DNA from: Quercus robur
Taxonomy: Eukaryota; Streptophyta; Magnoliopsida; Fagales; Fagaceae
Direction: 5' to 3'
DNA: 64,000 nucleotides
NCBI RefSeq assembly: GCF_932294415.1
Contig: NC_065537.1
Location: forward strand, 70,969,761 to 71,033,760
The notes below the pieces were generated by a model. That model saw only the letters and a list, made by a program, of their open reading frames with translations. It searched no databases and was not told the DNA's origin. Shown in pieces: positions 22,342 to 34,479 of the stretch; position 1 is the stretch's first letter; the number at the start of each line of letters is the position of its first letter. Position numbers and translations under genes: made by a program.

Positions 22342-24389
22342 ACTTAGTTCACAAACAGTTCTAACCACAACAGTTTCCATAACCGTTATAGAAGATATTC
22401 TCTAAATCAAATGATCATATCAACTGTCCTTTTTATGGATATACTAAATAACTGATTTTTATCTTCCTTAGACTACAAATTACTGGTGTCAATCAGATTT
22501 ATCTGCATGTCTCTGCGTGGATAGTACTATTTTCCTCTTCATTTTTCAATGAAGTCATTATCTAACATGTTGGTTATACATAAGTGAGGTCTTGAAAGTG
22601 GTAACTTGGACAGTCTTGCCCCTCAATATATTTATATTTTTTTTTTGCATTAAGTTACTGCTCTCAAGATTTAAAAACATGCAGTTCTGCTTGGCAGTGA
22701 AAGACTTTTCCATTGCACTAGTCAATGATCCTTCCATTCTTTATCCCATTTGTTGCCAAACGGGCAGATCTATCATGCCTACGGGTTCAATCTTCTATAG
22801 ATAGCTTATTAATCTCTTGGTGCTTTAACATAGCCACCACACCTACATATAATAAAATGCCTTTGGCATGAGCCTTGTAGCTAATTAATCTCTTTGTGCT
22901 GTCATATTGATATAGCCACTGGATATTACAAAACCGCACATCCACCCTTGCTACACATTTTGGAGAATGCGGAAAAAAACTAGTGCACACTCTGTTTTAC
23001 ACTGCAAAAATACACTTAAAATGGGACTTCAACTTTGAAAACGGGAATTAAAGTCGCGTTTAAACTGTGTATTTGGATAGTGTGTATTTGCACAAGTATA
23101 CGCAATAAACACTACTCTTTGGCGTATATTACATTGATTTTCAACTTCAAAATAATAACTTTTGATTCATCTCTTGTTAGAAATGGGTTTTGATTTATGA
23201 TTTGCTAGAAATTCCAATGTAAGCTGCACTGCCAAAGAACGCTTTATTTTTTGGGACCTAAGCATTCATGCTGAGAGGATGGTTTTGTAGAAGAGTCACT
23301 CTTATGATATCTCCTCCAGCCTATACCTGGGGAGCTTCGAAGTTCACATATTCTTCACAATGGATTATAATTCATGTAAAATCTTGCGATACCTTTGGCA
23401 CATACATCTTAGACTCAACTATCTTGTTGCCAAATCATGCCATTTTCTAATAATCTGATTTCTATATGATTGACACCTGACCATGTGAGGTGTCATGTTG
23501 CATGTTTGGTTAAACTCCATTTTGCTTCATTTTCCGGCAGCTCTCTTTCATGTTTGCTAAATTGTTGACAGCTAGCTCTTGTTATTTGATACCTGTCCAA
23601 CTTTTCTTCTACAATGTTTTATACAAACCTATGGGCTTCACGAGAGAAAGATATTGTTTTTTTGTCTAAGACAATTAAGAAGTGAGAGCTGTGTATGGAG
23701 AAGGATGGTCATGTAGCTTCTGTTTTGTTGCTTGTTTTGGGTCTATGTTGTTTCAGTCGGTTTGGGTCTGTGTTGTTTCAGTCGGTCTTGTGTTGTAGTC
23801 TTGTGAGTAGCTGGTAATGTACTGTTCTCTTTTCTCCTTTCCTGCTATGTCTGTATGTTAAGCCAGTGTTGGAAGTTTCAATTCAAACAAAACAAGTGGC
23901 AAGGTAGATATTTTCATCCATTCATTAACTTAGTAGAATTTATATTTGTTTTTTCAATATCATAGATTTTTTTTTTTCATTTAAATAATTACGATACACT
24001 GCTAATTGCATAGTTCGAACCTTGTTTCCCAGGTAAAAAGAGCCTTCTCCTCGTGCAATACCATTGTTAAATGCATCCAAGACTCCGCTATATTTTCCCT
24101 TATCCTCCTGTTGTCTTTTGCTACAAAAAACTGTAGCAGTTGTATTTTTGTAATGCTCAATTCAAGTTCTTGTTTTTTGGTTTTCTATTACAGTAGCTAT
24201 TTCATTAAGCCAATCCAGTAAGCCTGATTGCCACAACCACAAGCTCCAACGCCACCCCCCCCAAAAAAAAAAAAAAAAACACCCTGTACCATTCATTGCG
24301 TACATTTGTTTGAAACACAAAATTCATTTAATCAATGATAAACTCACAAAGAATCAATTGGGTTAGTGTTTGACCTGCTATGCGGTTGA

Positions 24390-24427
<38 letters not shown>

Positions 24428-24693
24428 CTAGTCTAAAAATCTCGGATTTAAGTTCAATATTTTTCTTCGGGCCAAATTGGATTAATGAGTTCAGGTTGAA
24501 TTCCATGTCTATTCATGAACTAGTAAAATTATTAGTTTTTGGTACCAATATTGTCGTAGAAAAATTAATCGCACAAGACAGGATTTTAAACGGTCCACAG
24601 ATAAGACATTCTAATATATTTTTGGGTCCATGCAAAAAAGGATTTGAAGGTAAAGCTTTGAAATTAACCCCGCAATATTTTTCGCCCACATAG

Positions 24694-24724
<31 letters not shown>

Positions 24725-24755
24725 GATATATATAGACCTTTGGATTCTTGCTATT
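22342..24755. other. Intergenic region downstream of the cyclophilin gene
   Basis: The first few hundred bases should be the cyclophilin 3' UTR. The rest shows no supported gene: a C/A homopolymer junction at 24253-24279, a T run of about 35 at 24392-24427 and an AT microsatellite at 24693-24722. Confidence 0.4.
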
Positions 24756-24763
24756 GTCAATCC

Positions 24764-26092
24764 CATGGTTCTAAAATCCGGTATGGTGAAACAACCGGAA
24801 AAAGAGCTAATTACCGGTTTTATAGTTGGACTGGAGTCCGACCGATGGTTAAACAGTGACGTCATAAATAATTTAATTATTAATTATTTAAATTATATAA
24901 ATAATTAATAATTTTTTAATATACTAAAACTAACAAATTAATAGTAATAAATATATTTCCTTAAAAAAAAAAGTATATAAATATATAACATCTTTTTAAA
25001 GTATTTAACATAATAACATTACAAAACAATCATCCTTAATATAATAAAATTTCAACAAAACCAAATAAATAAGTTCATTAGTCATTACATTTACATCCAA
25101 ATGGCAAATAACAAATAAGTTCATTATATTCAAATCCCAAATAAATTTTAAAGTTTCAAACAAATAGCTACTAAGTTTTAAGACCCAAGTCTCATTTGTT
25201 AGGAAGAAAATTGAAATCAATATCATGTGAACCAAATGCTCCACCACTAGCATTATTATTATCATTATCACCCGAGAACATGACCTAAGAATCTGAGATG
25301 AAGCCAAGAGAAATGAAAAAAAAAAAAAAAAGAAGAGAAAATGATCAAAATCAAAAGAAAAGAATATTAACTATTACCTGATGAAGCCGAGAGAAATTAA
25401 AAAAAAAAAAAAAAGAACCGAGAAAATCAAAATCAAAATGACAAAATCAAGTAATCATAACAAAAGAAAAGAATATTACCCGACATCGAGAAGCAGAGAG
25501 CAAAGAGGGCAAGGGCGAGATCGTGAGAGTGAAGGAAAGAAGAAAAAGAAAAAAACAAAACACTTTAGTCTTCACAGCAAGAAAAAGAAAAAAAAAACAA
25601 AACACTTCAGTCTTCACAGCTTCAGACGTCGAGAGGATGAGAAGGGAAATTTTTTTTTTTTTTTTTAGAGGCGTGCGTGAGGTGAGACTGTGAGAGTGAG
25701 GCAGAGAGAGTGAGGGATATTCATGATTTTAGAGTTGAGTGAGCATAAGAGAGTGAGGCAGAGAGCTTGAGACCATGAGAGAGGCATGAGATGAGCTGAT
25801 GATCCATCAGACGTGATAGATGAGAGTGTTTAGGAGAGGTGTGAGTCTTTAGGGTTAGATTTTTAGGCAAAACGACGTAGTTTTAGGTTGGGAAAAGGAC
25901 AAAAAATACCAATAGGTCAGTAATCGGTTCGACCATACCGGTTCTTGGTTCTTCGGTTGAACTGGCTAGTTTTCAATTTTTTTTCTACTTTTTAAGCTAT
26001 TTTTAGTTTTATCTATAACTGGACCGAATTGAAGGCTGGTTCCTGGTTGAACTAGTTGGGCTAACTGGTTTGGTCTGGTTTTTAAAACCATG
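24764..26092. mobile_element. hAT-like element with 8-bp target duplication
   Basis: The termini are near-perfect inverted repeats: CATGGTTCTAAAATCCGG (left) and CATGGTTTTAAAAACCAG (right, other strand). The flanks are GTCAATCC (24756-24763) and GTCTATCC (26093-26100), 7 of 8 identical, fitting the 8-bp duplication of hAT elements. Sub-terminal CCGGTT/AACCGG words are dense at both ends. A minus-strand stretch at 25190-25290 reads GDNDNNNASGGAFGSHDIDF, like the acidic tail after a hAT dimerisation domain. There is no full transposase. Confidence 0.6.
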
Positions 26093-26129
26093 GTCTATCC
26101 TAGCCCAATAGCCCATCACTATCATAACC

Positions 26130-28185
26130 ATGAAGATGAGTTTCTCCCACCTAATTTCAGAGTGTGCACTTCTGCTATTATTTCTACTTGCTTTTGTCAA
26201 TGCAATGTCCGAATTTGAAGAACACCAAACATACATAATCCATATAGACCATACTCTCAAGCCTGCATCTTTTTCAACCCATGAGTCATGGCATTGCTCC
26301 ATCCTAAAATCATTGTTGCCATGTCCTGCTAATGACAAAGAACTCTTGTTGTACTCATACAATCATGTCATGCACGGTTTCAGTGCAAGGCTTACACCCT
26401 CTCAGCTATCTGAGATTGAGTAATCTCTAGCTCAATTTGGCCACATACCCTGAGTCATTTGGCCAGCTCCTAACAACTTACACCCCAAAGTTTCTTGGTC
26501 TACAACCAAACTTTGGCATATGGCCTGCTGCCCCATATGGAGAAGATGTGATTGTAGGCGTTATTGATACAGGAATTTGGCCCGAGAGCTCAAGTTTTAA
26601 TGACAAGGGTATGTTACCAGTGCTGAAAAGATGGAAGGGCAAGTGTGAGAAAGGCGAGGCATTTAGCCCTTGTCCTGCAATAAGAAACTCATTGGGGCTC
26701 GATTCTTTATCAATGGGCTCCTAGCTCAAGGTTTTGATGTCAAAGGAATCCAAGCTCAAGGTTTTGAGACATCCGAGGAAGAGGAAGTCGATTTCTTTTG
26801 AGGATTCAATTGCCATTGCTTCTCTTTCTGCAATTGAGAAAGGCATTTTTGTTGTCTGTGCCGCCGGCAATGAATATAATTTCAAAACGACTAAAAATGA
26901 AGCACCTTGGATCACAACTGTTGGGGCTGGCACTCTTGATCGAAATTTCCTTGCAACAGTGACTAGCAAATGGAGTTTCCTTTGAAGGTACATCCTTCTT
27001 TCCAGAGAGCGTTTTCATTAATGATTTGCCTTTGTACTATGGCAAAGGTAACACGAACGAAGCTATTTGCAAGGACTCAGCATTGGATAGAAAGAAGGTT
27101 GCTGGAAAGGTGGTAATCTGTGATAGCTACAGGCTAAATGTTTCTCAACAAATCATGGAGCTTGAGAGGGGAGATGCTTATGCGGCGATCTTCTTGACAG
27201 ATAAATCTTCAGGGCCTAATAAGTTCTCCATTTCAAGCCTTATTTTGCCAACTGCTTCAGGGACCTTGATTAAAGAGTATGTGACATGGGTGAAAAACCC
27301 GAGGGTGAAACACATGAAGTTTGCGTTAACGAGGTTGGGTACAAAGCCTGCACCTCAAGTGGCTGATTTTTCCTCAAGAGGGCCGAGCAAAATTAGTCCA
27401 GGAGTTTTAAAGCCTGATATTCTCGCTCCAGGAGTTAATATACTAGCTGCATTTCCAACCATCAAACTGTTAGTGAAAGTAACTATGATTTGGTTACAGA
27501 TTATGCAGTATTGTCAAGTACATCAATGGCGACACCACATGTTGCTGGGGTTGGAGCTATACTGAAAGCAGTCCACCGTGAGTGGAGCCCGGCAGCTATC
27601 CGATCGGCTATGATGACCAGAGCCTATACCAAAGACAATACTGACACAATTTTTAAAAGCCAATTGACAAACTCTTCTGCCTCCCCTCTAGAGTTTGGCG
27701 CAGGACATATCGATCCAAACAAAACCATGGACCCTGGAATCATCTATGACATGGGTTTGCAAGATTATATTGAGTTTGTGTGTGGCCTGGGGTACACTAA
27801 GAAGCAAATGAGTGCTCTCATTAGACGAACTCAATGGAGTTGCAACAACAAATCTATTCGTGATTTAAATTATCCCTCTTTCATGGCTGTACTCACAAAC
27901 AAAACGAGATATCCAATGAGAATGAACTTTAGAAGGGAAATGACAAATGTTGGAAACGATAGAGCTGTTTACCAAGCACATTTGGAGAACATTACTAGAG
28001 GAATGAGAATTAGTGTCAAACCAAGGACTCTTACATTCACCCGCAAATATCAGAGTCGAAGTTTTGTTGTGGGCATTGAGCTTGATGGAGAATTTCCATT
28101 TCCAATGGTAAAATTTGGTTTTCTCAAATGGATTGATGAAGATAGCCACATAGTATTAAGCCCCATAGTAGCAATTAGTTTCTAG
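26130..28185 (+). pseudogene. Subtilisin-like serine protease (S8A, plant SBT1-type), broken
   Basis: In order: a signal-peptide-like start (ALLLLFLLAFVNA); an I9 propeptide (QTYIIHID to HGFSARLT); the catalytic Asp region (GVIDTGIWPESS, near 26565); the oxyanion Asn region (FVVCAAGNEY); a PA-like insert (27030-27290); the catalytic Ser region (SSTSMATPHVAG, near 27525); and a C-terminal fibronectin III-like domain ending at 28185. Defects: a stop and frame change near 26420, a frame change near 26665, loss of the segment with the catalytic His (GHGTH-type motif absent) near 26750-26800, and frame changes near 26980 and 27465. Plant subtilases of this type are usually about 750 residues and secreted. 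This copy cannot make an active enzyme. Confidence 0.85.
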
Positions 28186-28196
28186 TGGACAATATC

Positions 28197-29010
28197 AGCA
28201 TTTCATGTGCTAAATAGTACCAATTATCTTGGCTATTTGTCTTCTCAGTTCAAGTGAGTGTTTGTTGACCAAGAAAATCTTAGAGTTCTGTGTTATAACT
28301 ATATGTTGGCTTTGTAATCTGAGATTAAAGTTGGTGTGCAAGTTATTATATGTATCAATAAAATCAGTGGTTGTAATTTATGGTTAGAACCAGTGAAAAG
28401 AGTCTAGCATGTAAAACTCGTGCTGTTGTTTTTTAGTTCAACCTATGTAGTTGACTAAGACGGTACAACAATATGCCGATATATATATATATATATATTT
28501 TTTTTTTTGAGTAAACAGTAATACTTATTAAAACACATATGAAAATAGTAATATTAGTGTTTTAAACTAGGTTTATAATATATTATTTAACCAGAGCACA
28601 TAGTAGCATTTCATGTGCTAAATAGTACCAATTATCTTGGCTATTTGTCTTCTCAGTTCAAGTGAGTGTTTGTTGACCAAGAAAATCTTAGAGTTCTGTG
28701 TTATAACTATATGTTGGCTTTGTAATGTGAGATTAAAGTTGGTGTGCAAGTTATTATATGTATCAATAAAATCAGTGGTTGTAATTTATGGTTAGAACCA
28801 GTGAAAAGAGTAGGGCATGTAAAACTCGTGCTGTTGTTTTTGAGTTCAACCTCTGTAGTTGACTAAGACGGTACAACCATATGCCAATATATATATATAT
28901 ATATATATATTTTGAGTAAACATGAATACTTATTAAAACACATATGAAAATAGTAATATTAGTGTTTTAAACTGGGTTTATAATACATTATTTAACCAGA
29001 GCACAACTAC
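28197..29010. repeat. Direct tandem duplication, 408-bp unit, two copies
   Basis: Unit 1 starts AGCATTTCATGTGCTAAATA at 28197 and unit 2 at 28605. The two are almost identical, differing at a few bases and in the length of an internal (TA)n run. It lies immediately 3' of the subtilase pseudogene. A third diverged partial copy is at 29110-29205. Confidence 0.85.
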
Positions 29011-29360
29011 AAAAGGGCCTAACTTTTATAGTTGTAAACTGGAGTTATAAACAGTGGATACTAGACACACACAACCAATGTGGGATAAACATCTTTTTTA
29101 TTTTTTATTTAGTAAACAGTAATATTTATTGGAATACACATGAAAATAATAATATTAGTGTTTTAAATCAGGTTTATAATACATTATTTAATCAGAGTAC
29201 AATTAATCTGTGGTAATTAGGTTTTTTTTTTTTTTCCTTACCACTTCTTAATTAACTTTGAATACATTGATTATCATAACCAGCTACTTAAATGAGTTGG
29301 CTTAATTTTTTTTTTTTTTTTTTAACAATAATAAGTTGGCTTAAATTGATTAGTTTAAGT

Positions 29361-29540
29361 GGATTCTTGTTAATTCAACGGGTAAAATCTTTTGTTGTTA
29401 AATAAGACATATGAGGTTTAATCCCTGCCTACTCCAAAACTCAAAATTATCTGATTGTGAAGAGTAATCATCATAGAGAGAGTAATTATCATAGAGCGAG
29501 CAATATAGGTTTGATATACTATTGTATCTATATAAAAAAG
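29361..29540 (+). mobile_element. Diverged tRNA-derived SINE, Au-related
   Basis: It starts GGATTCTTGTTAATTCAACG (box A-like), then GAGGTTTAATCCCTGCCTAC (box B and the conserved downstream word), then AAGAGTAATCATCATAGAG repeated once with variation. No clear A tail or target duplication. Confidence 0.5.
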
Positions 29541-29679
29541 GACTAATTTAAGAATAGGGTATATTGTAAACTTTAATAAAAAATAAAAAATAGGGTCTAA
29601 TCTTTGTGGTAGTCCTTCAGGGCCCTCGTCCCTCTTGTACAGAGTCTTCGCTCCAATGGCTGCTCTTTGGTGCGAGGGA

Positions 29680-31969
29680 TGTCACACCCCAAACCCAAAA
29701 AGGTCCAAAGAATGAGAAATACATCCCAAAGGTACATGTAGATTTTTCCTTTTTGATCCAAATAATTCATAACAAGTACCAACATCAAGAATTATCATAA
29801 TAATTTCATTAATGGTACTCCAAAAGTAAGTCAGAGATCTATGCAATAATTATGAGGACCATTGGCCACAAAAGAATTGAGGTTTGAATAAATATAATTA
29901 CATATCATTAACTTGTCCCATCAGTGGAAATAGAGTCATAACCAATATTAGATACAAAAGAATGAGTTAAGCCTACTCTAGGATGTAAATCATCTAAATA
30001 TCACCATCACAAAAGTCCAACCTCTATTAGTAGCTAGTCTAACTACTGCTAGCCACAAAAAAACTTGTCTCAAAATGATCGTTGCCTACTCTTAAAAGGT
30101 TTATAAAAGAATGGAGTGAGATAGAGCCCAATAAGTAGCATAATTAATGGGGGTGGGAGAAATGCAAGTTTCATGATGATGAACTGTTTATAAAGCATGT
30201 CTTAGTTTGGGAATTTCTAATTGAATTTTGCAAGATCATTTTCAATAATAATATGACAAGAATGATTAAATAATGAAATACAAAGTTTCTCAAAGTAAAT
30301 ACCTTGAAACTATATACTATAATCTGTGAGCATTAACAGTATAATTTCCAAAGTCATAAAATCTAACATAAGCCAAAGTATCACAAATATACTACACTAC
30401 CACACAATTGGCATGATATTGTCCTCTCCGGTATGTAGTTTCTTGGCCCCATTGGCAGCAGTCTCACCCATATTCTCAAGGTTTTGTCTCTTCCTCCATG
30501 GGTAGTAGGGAGAACGCATCAAATAGGACCTCTTTTGCATGTGGTCTTTTGGCCCTATAGGCAATAGCCTCACCCACACACAATCAAGGAACCTTTTCCT
30601 CCCATGGGTAGTAGGGAAGAACGCGTCATCCAAAGTGAAAAGGTACTGACCTAGATCTAATTCCGTTGTCACAAAGACTACGGAAACCAAATCAGGTGAT
30701 CACCGGGAAATCACACATGGCATAGAGTTAAAACAACATAAAGCTCACGGGTTGCATGTACTTTCGAATACATAGTTTATATCCATGTAGTTTAAGAAAA
30801 ACCTTAAATAACTAAAACTTCCACAAAGTTTGTAAGGTTTTCAATTTCGTTCCTTGTTAACAAGATTTTCTATCAATTTTCCAAATAATACAAGACAAGA
30901 TAAGCACCTTTAAATTTTCCAATATACCATAAAATCCATGAATTTATTATCAAAGATTAAATAAAAAATGCTCATATTTTCTATGTTAACAATTCATGCA
31001 TTTCTTCATATGCATTACCAAATATGATGCACTTTTCAGAAATAGACATATGCTTTAAGGTTACAACACATAGTTTTTAGGAAACTAGTTTCCTTAAGTA
31101 ATTTCCAAAAACATGTCCGACCCAAAAACAATGTTTTTGTCATGGTTATTTTCCAAAAATTTCATTAAAAAGCTACTTACCTTGCAACCCGCAAAAATCC
31201 TAATTCTCCAAGTTCCAAAGGAGATTAGCTAGAACCTAAACAATATCAAGCAAACCTATCACTATAAGCATAGAGCTTGAAATTGTATCTAGCTACAAAT
31301 TAGGAATTGCCAAATAAGCACTTAATTAGGCAAGCCTAGTATTTAACCTCACAAATAATGTATTTCACTTCCAAAGTTTCTCAACAATTTAAATTACGAA
31401 GCATAAACTCCAAGTTATACTCATAAGTCATTCAAGGTATTCTCTCTAACATTAAAACCTCAACACCTTATAAGTACTTCCCACAAGATTTATATAATAT
31501 CATCAAGAGACTCATGAAACCAAAATCATAATATTCTCCAAGATAAACAATTTTAATCTTTAACTAGCTCCAAATAATCAATGAAAATTATATTCACTAT
31601 CTATTTCACATTAAAAAGATAAAACCCCAAATCTTCACCACTTAGATAGCCACCATTGTAAAAACTATAAACCCACTTATCAAATAAATCCACCAAGACA
31701 AAACCCATACATATAAACACATGAATATCACATCCAAACCTCATAAATCACATGAATATTATTATCAAAGCTTAGATAAAGAGAACTTCTAGCAAAAGCA
31801 TAAAGCCCAAAAAAAAGATTAGAAATCTTTACCTCAAATAAAAGATATGAAGATGCAGGGGTTCCTAACAAGTTTTTCCGGTAATCTTGTTGGAAAAATG
31901 ATGGTGAAGATGGTGGTGTGGAGTGGGTACCATGGGAGAGTGTGAAGGAGTGATAGAGAGGAGTGTTTG
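29680..31969 (-). mobile_element. Truncated gypsy LTR (Del/Tekay-like), minus orientation
   Basis: The reverse complement follows 57790-60036, ending in the same GGGGTTTGGGG-then-TGACA terminus (plus-strand TGTCACACCCC at 29680). It lacks the first 180 bp or so of the LTR, being cut at 31969 by the start of the plus-oriented LTR. No PBS follows its 3' end, so it is a solo or terminal LTR. It contains two diverged copies of the roughly 107-bp internal repeat (about 30420-30660). Confidence 0.75.
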
Positions 31970-32327
31970 TGTAACACCCCAGGTTAAAAAAAGAAAAGAA
32001 AATGTGGTCAGATTTTTGAGGCCCACATGCCCCACCTACCACTTATTTCCCCACCACACATTCACAAAATATCTCCTTCCCTCTTTAACCGGCCATCTCT
32101 CCCTTTCACTTTATTCTCTTTTCTTTCTTTTTCATTTCTTACCAACACTTCTCACTCTCTCCATCACACTCTCCCACCAGTATCCATTCCATACCACCAT
32201 CTCCACCATCATTTTTCTGGCAAGATCACTGGAAAACTCTATTGGAAAAAACTAAGGCACTTATCTCTATTATTTAAGATAAAAATTCCTAATCTTTTTG
32301 GTGGGTTTGTATGTTTTTGCTAGAGGC

Positions 32328-32367
<40 letters not shown>

Positions 32368-32710
32368 AAGCTTTGCTAATGATACCCATGTGATTTATTA
32401 GCTTTGGAAGTGATATTTATGTGTTTATAGGTATGGGTTTTGTCTTGGTGGATTTATTTGATGAGTGGGTTTATGGTTTTTACATTGGTGGCTATCTAAG
32501 GTATGTTATGGTGAGGATTTGTGGGTTTTGGCTTTCTAATGTGAAATTTATGGTGAATATAATTTTTATTGTTTATTTGGAGCTAGTTAAAGATCCAAAT
32601 TATTTGTCTTGGAGAATATTATGATTTTGGTGACATGGGTCTCTTGATGATATTATATAAATCTTGTGTTAACTACTTATTAAGTGTTGAAGTTTTGATT
32701 TTAGAGATAA

Positions 32711-32871
32711 CCAGTTGCGGACCCTGCGCGTTGCGCATGATAATATTTTTAGACTAGTCTCATTAATATATATATATATATATATATATATTTCGATTTG
32801 GACTAATTTAATAAATAGTAATATAATTCATAATCATATTTTCATTTGTTGTAGCGACAATCACAAATGTA

Positions 32872-32902
<31 letters not shown>

Positions 32903-34324
32903 CTATTGTACCAAAATAAAAACAATACAAATTTTCTCAAGAATTCAAAAAGTAAGTTAGTGAAAATATTAATTTTTTTAATAAAACTTATTTATAATAT
33001 TTTGTGTATCCTCAAAAAGCATATAAAATTTGGAAATTATTATTTTAATTTTAAACAAACTTTCTCAAACCCAATTTTTTCTACCATAGAATCAAAAACA
33101 CCAAGAAATGTAACTAAAAAAAAATAGTAAAACTCATCAAAACTACAATTTAAAATAAAAAAGAAAGGGGAAAAAAATAATAGATTGTAACCATTTTTCC
33201 TTAAAAAAAAAAAAACAAGGAGTACAATTCCAAAGGGGGTAAAAAGTAGAGAAAGTTTTTTGAAAAAAGAAGAAGTATTGTGTTAAGTCATGATAATCTA
33301 ATCTAACTTCTAATTCAATATGTGAAAAATAAAATATTCATAAATACTTAAAACAATTATTCAAGCATCTAAGAACATCATATAAAATATACATAACAAT
33401 TTACTACTAATTTGTTCAACAAAATATTTTTAAATAGTGAAAGGAAATTGTACAAAGATCATCATTTTCAATTGAACCAACTGTTTTTTATTAGCTTATT
33501 CAAACTATCCTGTAGTTTTCCAAATAAGCTAAAACCTGACAACAACACAAAATATAACATATTATAATATGATTTTTTTTTTCAAATTAGATCAACAACA
33601 AACACCATTCATTAAAAGTATTTATTGTTGTAAATAAAATGATAAAAAAAAAATTTGCATCAAGGAACACATATGAATTAGTCAATAATAAGACAATGGA
33701 GGTACAAACCTCTAGCTGGAGATCCTCTTATAGGTAGCTATCAGGTTGTATTTTTTCTATCATCAATGATTAAGCAAGACTAGTGAATATTTTTTTATTC
33801 TTCATTGATCTCATTTTTCAGTTATAAACAATCTAAGGTAGAAATGCAATAAAAATAATAATAATCTATCCAACAATAAATGAAAAAAAAATTGAGAGAG
33901 AGAGAGAGAGAAGAGATAACCCTTTTTTGTAAAAATTTATACTATGAGAAAAAAAAAAATAAGAAGAGCCAAAATAAAAGAAGATAAAAGGGCAGAATAA
34001 TATTTAAAGTTAAAACTGCCCAAAAGGAATATATGTAAACAACTTAACACTTTTGTTTTGATTTTCCATTGATTTATTATTTAGTTATAACATCAAAATT
34101 AAAGTAGATGAATATGTAAAGTTTAAACCACCTAAAATGAATTTGTAAAACTAAGACTACCTAAAATGAATTTGTAAAGTCAATATATTTTTATAGTTAA
34201 TATTTTAAAAAATTAAATTTAAAAAATAAATATGAAAAAGACTATTGATGTGGTGGGTGAGATGGCTTAACAAGAGTGTAGCAACAATAAATGTTACACT
34301 TTAGCTTTTAGATTTATATATAGA
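32711..34324 (-). mobile_element. Non-autonomous Helitron C
   Basis: On the minus strand it starts TCTATATATAAATC and ends with a perfect 5-bp-stem hairpin (TGCGC, loop AAC, GCGCA) followed by GGGTCCGCAACTGG, a CTRR terminus. It is preceded by A and followed by T, as expected for Helitrons. 1614 bp, AT-rich, two (TA)n tracts, no Rep/helicase ORF. Confidence 0.8.
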
Positions 34325-34479
34325 CTAGTCGCTAACTCGTGCGATGCATAGGAAAGTTCAAAAAATGAAATATATATGACACATCCTAAACAGTTTTTTT
34401 TTTTTTTTTTTTTTTAATTTTAAATTATTTATTTATTTTTTAAATTACAATTATAAAAGCAGTAGAACTTTATTGATAA

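Noticed and set aside
25381..25668. Lysine-rich frame of 95 codons
   Set aside because: Translation of A-rich repeats within the hAT-like element.
32715..32960. Frame rich in Ile-Tyr repeats
   Set aside because: Product of (TA)n microsatellites inside Helitron C.
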